Origin: Heliocidaris erythrogramma
Taxonomy: Eukaryota > Echinodermata > Echinoidea > Camarodonta > Echinometridae
Direction of reading: 5' to 3'
DNA: 64,000 nt
Assembly (NCBI GenBank): GCA_025617745.1
Contig: CM046858.1
Span: forward strand, 28,596,534 to 28,660,533
Each line of letters opens with the position of its first letter. Position 1 is the first letter of the stretch. The notes below the pieces were generated by a model, which had not been told where the DNA came from, made no database searches, and was given only the letters and a program-made list of their open reading frames with translations. The translations under genes and the position numbers were made by a program. Below, one piece after another: positions 57,036 to 64,000 of this stretch.

Positions 57036-57842
57036 CTGAAGATGATGGAAGGCTACTCCATGTTGTCATTATTCGCCTCAATCTGCTAAGGTTTCAGACT
57101 GTTCAGGGTCCGGTAATCGTCGGTCGAATCCTCAGTGATCCCATCAGGTTTCTCGTATCCATCTACGTCATAATTATCTGTTTGTTTGATCATGGTTTGA
57201 TGTTTTCGAGGAGTCCCCTGCAGTGTTTCCCTCGTGAGGTGATCGTATGCACCATCAGAACCAGAAGCATCCTGCTCTGAATCCTTAGAGCCGTATGCCA
57301 TTTTTGGCTTACCAGTTGCAGAGTCGAAGTCCTGGCCTGTCAATTCGGCGAATGTAGGCTCCACAGAACCGTAATCACTTGGAGGTAGTTGTTTGGGTTT
57401 CCCAAACCCTCTTTTTAGGACATCGTACGGTTCGTCTGAACTGTCCAACGTTCGGCTTTGGGATTGGCTGTCCTCGTGTTGTCCATGATTTGCGCGGTCT
57501 GGGATTTCACAGGCAATTCCAGAGGTCTTGAAAGAGGCGTCTGTAAATGTGTCAGACTCAAGGACAGCATAGTCAGGTCCACTAGTGTCTGTATAAAAGC
57601 CATTTTCTGGTAGTTTCGTAGGATTCAGAGACTGATCAGATGTATCATCTTCAAGTGTAGCATTCTAGGGGCCACAATTCTCAAGGGGCTGGTAAGTACT
57701 TTCCCTTGTTGGGTTAGATCTTTTGTTCTCAGGTTTCCCTGGGAGACTGATGCCCTGATCACCAACTTTCAATAAAGCTTGATAGACGCGGTCTCCAGAT
57801 ACCTTCGAACCTCCAGCCTTCTTTTGACTTTCCACTCCCTAT
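57036..57842 (-). pseudogene. Broken paralogous copy of the receptor tail exon
   Basis: In reading order this matches the receptor tail from its middle to its end, including the YQAL, YAVL, YDVL, YDHL, YEKP and YxTL motifs and the stop-proximal and 3'-flanking DNA. Differences: a TAG at 57665-57667 replaces a Glu codon just before the motif corresponding to YATL; that Tyr is itself changed to Asn; YGSL is YGSV; and the C-terminus stops early at 57086-57088. The 5' half of the exon is missing because a LINE fragment begins at about 57843. No transmembrane or stalk exon is visible between here and the window edge. About 193 codons between the two stops remain open, so the copy is fairly young or was constrained until recently. 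A truncated functional paralogue is possible but less likely. Confidence 0.75.
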
Positions 57843-58150
57843 TTCTAGGAATGTTGGTATACTTTATAAAGTAAAGAGATTAGTACCTTGTAAAACGCTC
57901 ATTATGATTTATAATTCATTGATATTACCGTATATCATATTGCAATTTACTATGGGCCACCAGCAACAACAAAAAAATCAACTTATTGCGAAAGAAAGCC
58001 CTTCGCATATTTACCGGTTCACCATATTTATCTGACACCAGACCAATATTTTACCAACTGAAAACTCTAACAGTATTCGACATCAATTCACTACAAAATT
58101 TACTGTTCCTATAATAAGTATCTAAATGACTCCTACCCTACTCGCAATAG
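57843..58150 (+). mobile_element. LINE fragment abutting the tail pseudogene
   Basis: Reads LIMIYNSLILPYI, then after a frameshift KKINLLRKKALRIFTGSP and LTVFDINSLQNLL, an RT C-terminal segment. Its left edge cuts into the tail pseudogene at about 57842, so the LINE arrived after the duplication. Confidence 0.65.
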
Positions 58151-58237
58151 ACCGCTTCTGTAATGTATACAAATTTATGCACATATTCTCTGAGCACCTA
58201 TAGTGACGAGCCATTCCATGAACATGCTTTTTATAAA

Positions 58238-58385
58238 TGAGCCTCAATGCTTGGAGTCCATTTTGCATGCATTATTTGTTGCTATGTCCGGCAAGCCTCC
58301 GGCAAGCTTTCAGGTTGTCAAGAACAACCTTTGTTTGAAAGGAATGCATAAAATTTGCATACATTACCGAATCGGTCTATTCCTC
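58238..58385. repeat. Dispersed repeat, copy 2 of 3
   Basis: Diverged copy of 664-852, with GTTGCTATGTCCGGCAAGCC and a downstream CGGTCTATT. Confidence 0.5.
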
Positions 58386-58431
58386 CAATTTTCTAGTCAA
58401 CCCAAAGTTACTGATTGCCCATAGATCAGTA

Positions 58432-59155
58432 ATGCCTAGTTCACATTTGGCTTGCGATGTGTCTACGGAGCCCGTAAACTGCCCGTATCCCCCTTCCGTG
58501 CGGTGGCTGTAAGATTTTCGTGCGGATTCAGGGGCTCCGCAGCCTCTACGATTTGTTATCGAGAGGAATTTGACAAACTTTTAAAAATCGTAAGACCGTA
58601 GCCCGTAGACATGTCGTAGGTGACATCGCATATTCCTCGCACGGGCACCGTGCAATGGCCAAGCGTGATCGTGCAGAAAACGCACGATTTTTTGGTGGAC
58701 ATGAGGGCAAAAAAAATGGTAAGGAGATTGTACATTCGCACGGCCCTCGCGCAGCTATCGCAAGGTTGCCGCTCGCTGACCGTGCAGTACCCGTAAAATA
58801 TGAAATATGTACACATAATCCCTATTGCTGGGGATTGGGATCCTCAAACGGCACGGCGACTGCACAGTCACCGCACCATCTCCGTGAAGCCTCGCCACGG
58901 GAGCCGTGCGGGCTCCGTATGATTTTCTCATGGAGGTTGTGGAGACTGTACGGCAACTGCATTGACATCGCACAATGCCCGTACGGAATGTAGACGGGTT
59001 GCCCCCTAGGCCCCGAAGAACAAATTGCACGATGCCCCTAGACAATGTGAACACAAATGTCGTAGCCCTTAGCGACGTATGATGCCCGCAAAATCGCACG
59101 GAAAATCGTAGAAATTTTTATCGCACGGCGTCCGCGGCAAATGTGAACTAGGCAT
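58432..59155. mobile_element. 724-bp GC-rich non-autonomous element with TA duplication
   Basis: Ends are ATGCCTAGTTCACATTTG and its complement, with TA at 58430-58431 and 59156-59157. The interior is far richer in G+C than its surroundings and carries many variants of CCGTGCGG, TACGGGC and ACGGCACGG, including inverted ones. Open frames inside are products of composition. Confidence 0.7.
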
Positions 59156-59274
59156 TAGACACCTTGGCATTACACACCATTAAATCCTGTTGTTCCCTTT
59201 ACTCATTTAAATCCAAAGTTAAAACGATTTTACTATCTTAATATACAAGATAAAATTTCTGTGTCAACTCTTCA

Positions 59275-59650
59275 TCATCATCATCATCATCATCATCACA
59301 GTTATCATCATCAATATGCTTTTAACTTAGGATTCCAATTATTTATCCATTCTGCTTACTTAAACATGTTTTACCTATTTCATAATATTTGTCTGGGGCT
59401 GCCATATTCTCAAGCAAACTGCTTATAATGACAGTCCTTCTTCCGCTAATGATTTTATATTCGACGAATTACAATCATTTGACAATTTATCATTTCGTGT
59501 TTGTTTTTGAAAAATGACTGTTACATATACTTGTTTATTTATGATTCATTGTCAAAAAGTACTTTTGTATTTTATTTTGCATATGTTACCGAAAAAATGT
59601 TGTACTTATATGAATGCAGAAGTAAAATGAAAATCAAAATCAACATCAAA
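59275..59650 (+). mobile_element. LINE-type 3' untranslated tail, copy 2
   Basis: Second copy of the 48500-48900 repeat, starting with a (CAT)n run at 59275-59296 and ending in AAATCAAAATC units. Differences are scattered point changes and small gaps. Confidence 0.55.
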
Positions 59651-60187
59651 CTCCTTGTAACGAGCTATTACATCCACCCGTTACAAGTCATTGTATTTCA
59701 ACAATAGAATGCAGCTTCATACATTAAGTGTTGCTAGGTTGGGCAACCCACAAATTTTGTCCAACCAAGGAGGCTTCTTGGTCCAGCCTAACAACGCCTA
59801 ATACTTGCAATAAGCCACTTCGGAGATGCAATCTGAGCATGAGCAGATAAAGGTCATTTGTACCAAATTCTAAAACCCACTGACACTAATATTCGATATG
59901 TGCTCATGAATGTCATGTAATCATTATTCAATTATGCACTAATGGTGCATTCCATGATATCCAGGTGGAAGTATTCTTTTTAAAGGGGGAAACAAAAGCT
60001 ATTCATGAGGCACCTCTATCACTCCCAGAGTTATTTTTCTGAAGTGCACATAAAGGGACCCTCCATGTCTAAATATCTGTGGATATTTGGGGTCATTTGT
60101 ACCATGCGCTAACCCCGAACTGGCTTATTCACATTCTGACTATAGGCCTGTTTACTATAAAGTGTATTTAAATTTATGCATGTTTCT

Positions 60188-60372
60188 CTGCAGAATCCTT
60201 AGCTACCAACTATTTAGTGCATCTGCTATGCATTATAGCATCTCTATGGATGGAATCCACTTTGCATAAATTAGTTGTTGCTATGTCGGACAAGCCTCTG
60301 GCAAGCTTTTGAGTTGTTAAGAGCAACTTTTGTTCAAGAAGTATGTATAAAATTGGTAAACAGGTCTATTAA
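60188..60372. repeat. Dispersed repeat, copy 3 of 3
   Basis: Closest to 664-852, including ACCAACTATTTAGTGCATCT and TAAACAGGTCTATTA. A local direct repeat of about 88 bp follows (60476-60563 and 60606-60693, starting TTGGGCTGCTCCCTGATTGG). Confidence 0.6.
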
Positions 60373-60809
60373 AAAAGAATAGGTTTTTACAGGTGAATGT
60401 AATAGTTTGTCACGAGGCAGACGTGTATAAATTTGAATACATTACGTAAATGGTTATTGTTTATGCGAACTCAACTGCTTTGGGCTGCTCCCTGATTGGT
60501 TTTAAGCCTTACAGGTAATTTGTATTGGATAGACCGCTTTTGTAATATTACAAATTTATGCACATAAATTATATTCTCTGAGCACCTAGTGACGAGCTAT
60601 TCCATGCTTTGGGCTGCTCCCTGATTGGCTTTAAGCCTTACAGGTAATTTGTATTGGATAGACCGCTTTTGTAATGTTACAAATTTATGCACAACATTAC
60701 CGAAGCAGTCTATTGTATGGGAGTTTAAAAGGAGATTTAATTTCATTTTTGAAACTTTAGGGTTCACTATTTCCGTCGTCGTCGACGTCAACAATCATGC
60801 TGTAATCAC

Positions 60810-61230
60810 AAAAATTTTTCCATGGATTTGAGGTAGAAACACCAAATTCATACCACATAACAGGTGCATCAATAAAGGCGCAAGTAAACTTCGAAAACAA
60901 GTAAAATCTGACCAAGGTCAAGGTCAAAAGGTCCATGAACTTTCTACAAAAAGCACTGTAATCACAGTGGATTTGAGGTAGAATCACCAAATTCATACCA
61001 GAGGTACATCTCTTAAAGGGGCAGGTCAAGTTCGAAATTGAATCGAATCTGATCGAGGTCAAAGGTAAAAAAAGGTCAATGAACTATTTACAAAAAGCAC
61101 TGTAATCAAAATAACTTTCTACTGATTTGAGGTAGAATCACCAAATTCATACCAAAGGTACATCTCTTAAAGGAACAGGTCAAGTTTGAAAATGACTTGA
61201 AATGACAAAGGTCAAGAGGTCAGTGAACTT
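60810..61230. repeat. Three degenerate repeats of about 150 bp carrying AGGTCA direct repeats
   Basis: Units start near 60824, 60969 and 61122 with GATTTGAGGTAGAA and CACCAAATTCATACC. Each ends with nuclear-receptor-like half-sites: AGGTCAAGGTCA (60915-60926), AGGTCA-A-AGGTAA (61056-61068) and AGGTCA-AG-AGGTCA (61209-61222). Many invertebrate repeats carry such words without being enhancers. Confidence 0.6.
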
Positions 61231-61859
61231 TCAGTGAAAATCATCTCACAGTTTAAGAAATAAAGTAGAGGTTATCTGGGTCAAATTCATCACAGCAGCA
61301 GTCAAATTGATGCACAGTCGCTCGATTTCAAATTGAATGCTCATTAAGATCAACGTTCAATTGCTTTAAATGAGCATTCAAATTTGATTTCTAGAAAGCG
61401 ATCGCATGCTTTCATCATGCATTTTGATAGTACGCGCATTCAAATTACCCAATGAGTATTAAAATTCACGAGATGTCGAACATTCATTTAGGAATTTGAT
61501 TACATCAAAAGACAAGCATGTTCGCGATTTAAGCGATGAGTTTAACAATGCACTCCTTCAAATTTTCAGATTTGTTTACAAGATAAGATTTGATTTATAA
61601 GCAGTATGTAAAGTCGTGTTCTTGCAGTGCCATAGATCAGGAATAAATATATATATTATATACAAAAAAAACTCATTGAACATAACAAAAACATAACAAA
61701 GTTGACAACAAACGCAAGCGCCGCAGAACGATTTTTGACTATGAAGTGGGGTTGCTCGAGCCCCGTTAGCACCTTTCCTATTCTGGGGGCCCTGTGATTA
61801 TCAGAAACAAAAATAAGAAATAACAAAGCGAATGGTCAACTGATAGAAATAAGATATTA

Positions 61860-62460
61860 AGCCGTTGTCAATAAAAAATTGGTCAAAAAAAGTGGATTAG
61901 AATGCAGTTTTGTGATGATTTTTGGAAACATATTTTTGTAAAGGTGATGATATGAATAAAACCATGAACATTGTTTCCAAATTTTGAAATGGGTCTAAAG
62001 TTACTTTTTAGGTGTTTTCAAAATGCGGATTTGGTGCTTTTGAATATTAAAAAAACCAACATTATTTGTAAACATTGATATTTACTGTATCAAAAATTGA
62101 AAATGATATTGTAAAATACATTAACAAAAATTACTGACACAAAAGAAAACAATTATAACAATTGAAATCTAATAAGAAGACAAGTCTTTAAAATCATCTG
62201 CAATAGTGTTTCTATACATAGAGTAGATATTTCCATCCTTAATGCAGTAATAATTAATTGTTATAAATAATAATAAAAAGATAATAAAAACACCAAATCC
62301 GCCTATAAAAATCTCCTGAAAAGTAACTTTAGACCCATTTTAATATTTATAAACAACGTGCATGCTTTTATTCATAACATCACCTTTCCCAAAATGTATG
62401 TTTCGAAAAATCATCACAAGATTACATTCTAAGTACCAATTGCCAACGGACTATAAGACA
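61860..62460. mobile_element. Foldback of about 600 bp
   Basis: The left arm (about 61895-62045; GTGATGATTTTTGGAAACAT, GGGTCTAAAGTTACTTTT) reappears reversed at about 62285-62440. Arms are around 150-190 bp and moderately diverged; the centre is AT-rich without genes. Confidence 0.6.
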
Positions 62461-63828
62461 AAATAAAAAAACAAACAAACAATATAATGTGAAAGGCTAC
62501 TGCTAATGCTAATGCTGTACACATTTGAAATGAAACAGAAAAATTATGAAAAATTAAGAGTAGTCTTATAATTCGTTTTTTACAGCCAAACCATTAGATG
62601 ACTTCATCATTTTGCAACAGCAAAGTTCGAATGCTTAAATGACGAACAATTTCGAGAAGTTAGATTCATAATTTGACTGCCTGCTAAATTGACTGCCTGC
62701 TGAAGAAAAGGAAAGTAAAACTCGAGTAAGAATCCTCACCCAAGTCGTCGTAAATGAATTTGAATGACGCTTTGGCATCATTTCATTGAACGACGATAAA
62801 TTAATGTGGATGTTGGAAGCATATTTTTCGACGATGGAACATGAATTTAAACGACTGAAAATTAATATGAAGCAAATGAGTAAACGGGATGAGCAAATCG
62901 CTTGAATACAAGTGTTTGAAAAATATTTTTAAAGCTTATTTTGCGAATTTGACCGAACCCTATATTAACAGAATGCACAATCAGCATTGTCTCATTTTCC
63001 AGGGATAAATGTATTACATACTATGTAACATCATCATTATTGCTTAGTATAATAGATTTGCCAGACCAAAGTTCACATACTCATTCGCATGGCGAGATGC
63101 AGGCGAGGCAACGATTGACATTTGCCTTGTTTGATTGCCACTTTTTGTTTTCCGTTTGATTTGGTCGCTTATTGTGTTGCTCTTCGCCCAGCATCCAAAT
63201 AAGTAATATTTGTAAACTTTTTTCACTAAAATCGAAAACCAAGCCAGTTGGGACAATTTTAGTTGGATCATTCTACAAATCCATGTTTTCATCTTAAAAT
63301 AAAATCTGGACTTCAACTTAATTTGTTGGTCTCCGAGCGTGTTCTGTTTTCGTCTCTTCATCACTCCTTATAATGTAATAAACTTTTGCCACCGTACCAT
63401 TACAATAGAAAACTTGGGAAGAAAAAAGGGGGTATATTGGGAGAAAGAGAGGGGAGGGATATTAACAAAATAGAGGCAGAATGATTAAATGAGATGGGGG
63501 GGGGGGGAGAGGGGAGGGGGAGATAAGAATATAGGAAGTCAAAGAGTGAGAAGTTCTTGAAGAAGAGAGGGAGAGCACAAGAAGGAGAGAATTAGGTAAG
63601 TCAATGGAGAGAGGGAGAGAAATTTGGAGAAGGAACTGGCAGATTACCAACCAATATGTTTGCCTTTTTTCATTTGAGAAAACACAAAAACCAAAGAACT
63701 CATGCAGTTGGTATAATATTTTTTACTCTCAATGGGTACAATTTCATAACCGCTACAGAAGCACATTACGTTATTTCTACTTACAATATATTTCCTTTCG
63801 TGCTACAGCTCTAGGAATAACTTATTGA
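62460..63828. other. No gene recognised
   Basis: AT-rich DNA with a purine-rich GGGAGA stretch at 63415-63640. The 106-codon minus-strand frame at 63044-63364 has no domain, splice context or relative here that I could see. Confidence 0.5.
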
Positions 63829-64000
63829 CCCTTATTTTGAACTCTGGTTTAATTTAAACCGCAGTCTAAACCTGCCCTTAAAATATGAGTTTAAGAAGAT
63901 CACAATTTTGAATTTCGTTTAACTTCAAACTCTGGACAGTCCAGGTATGGCTTAACCTAGTACATAAATTTAGACTGGATTTGCGGTCTAACTCAGATTT
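63829..64000. mobile_element. Partial MITE related to 51555-51864, cut by the window edge
   Basis: Begins CCCTTATTTTGAACTCTGG and TTTAATTTAAACCGCAGTCT, the same plan as the 51.6-kb element, and near the edge shows the reversed partner (TTAGACTGGATTTGCGGTCT). The right end lies outside the window. Confidence 0.55.

Overview
This window is eukaryotic nuclear DNA: AT-rich, intron-bearing, and packed with decayed transposons and pure poly-G/poly-C tracts. It is most likely from a marine invertebrate. Repeat style, SINE-like pieces and LINE types are compatible with an echinoderm or a related deuterostome, but no sequence here fixes the species, so that placement is an inference.

The main host locus is a minus-strand gene I assemble from exons between about 44.2 kb and 13.4 kb: a signal-peptide exon, an EGF-like exon, a glycosylated extracellular exon, a Thr/Ser-rich stalk, a transmembrane exon and a 410-residue cytoplasmic tail. 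Splice sites and codon phases agree across the last three junctions and the first one; the junctions between 39.9 and 16.4 kb are less certain. The tail carries 14 Tyr-x-x-(Leu/Ile/Val) motifs plus a YEKP motif, the layout of a receptor that recruits SH2-domain proteins once phosphorylated. A second, broken copy of the tail exon lies at 57.0-57.8 kb on the same strand. Left of the receptor, at 10.1-12.1 kb, is a small minus-strand gene with an acidic N-terminus, three coding exons and a probable 5' untranslated exon.

Region by region: 0-10 kb holds dispersed repeats, a LINE tail and a 3.6-kb-apart direct repeat. 10-16.5 kb holds the acidic gene and the receptor's 3' exons. 17.3-19.2 kb is a 26-bp satellite with higher-order structure. 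20.8-24.9 kb is a nearly complete but disabled LINE. 25.9-44.2 kb holds the upstream receptor exons, separated by LINE fragments, a 3.2-kb foldback and a four-deep nest of transposons. 45.4-47.1 kb is a Tc1-type element. 47-64 kb is repeats, several short inverted-repeat elements, the tail pseudogene and a candidate duplicated exon at 52.0 and 53.9 kb.

Every retrotransposon fragment I could orient lies on the plus strand, antisense to the receptor gene. Nearly all remaining open frames are chance or transposon-derived.
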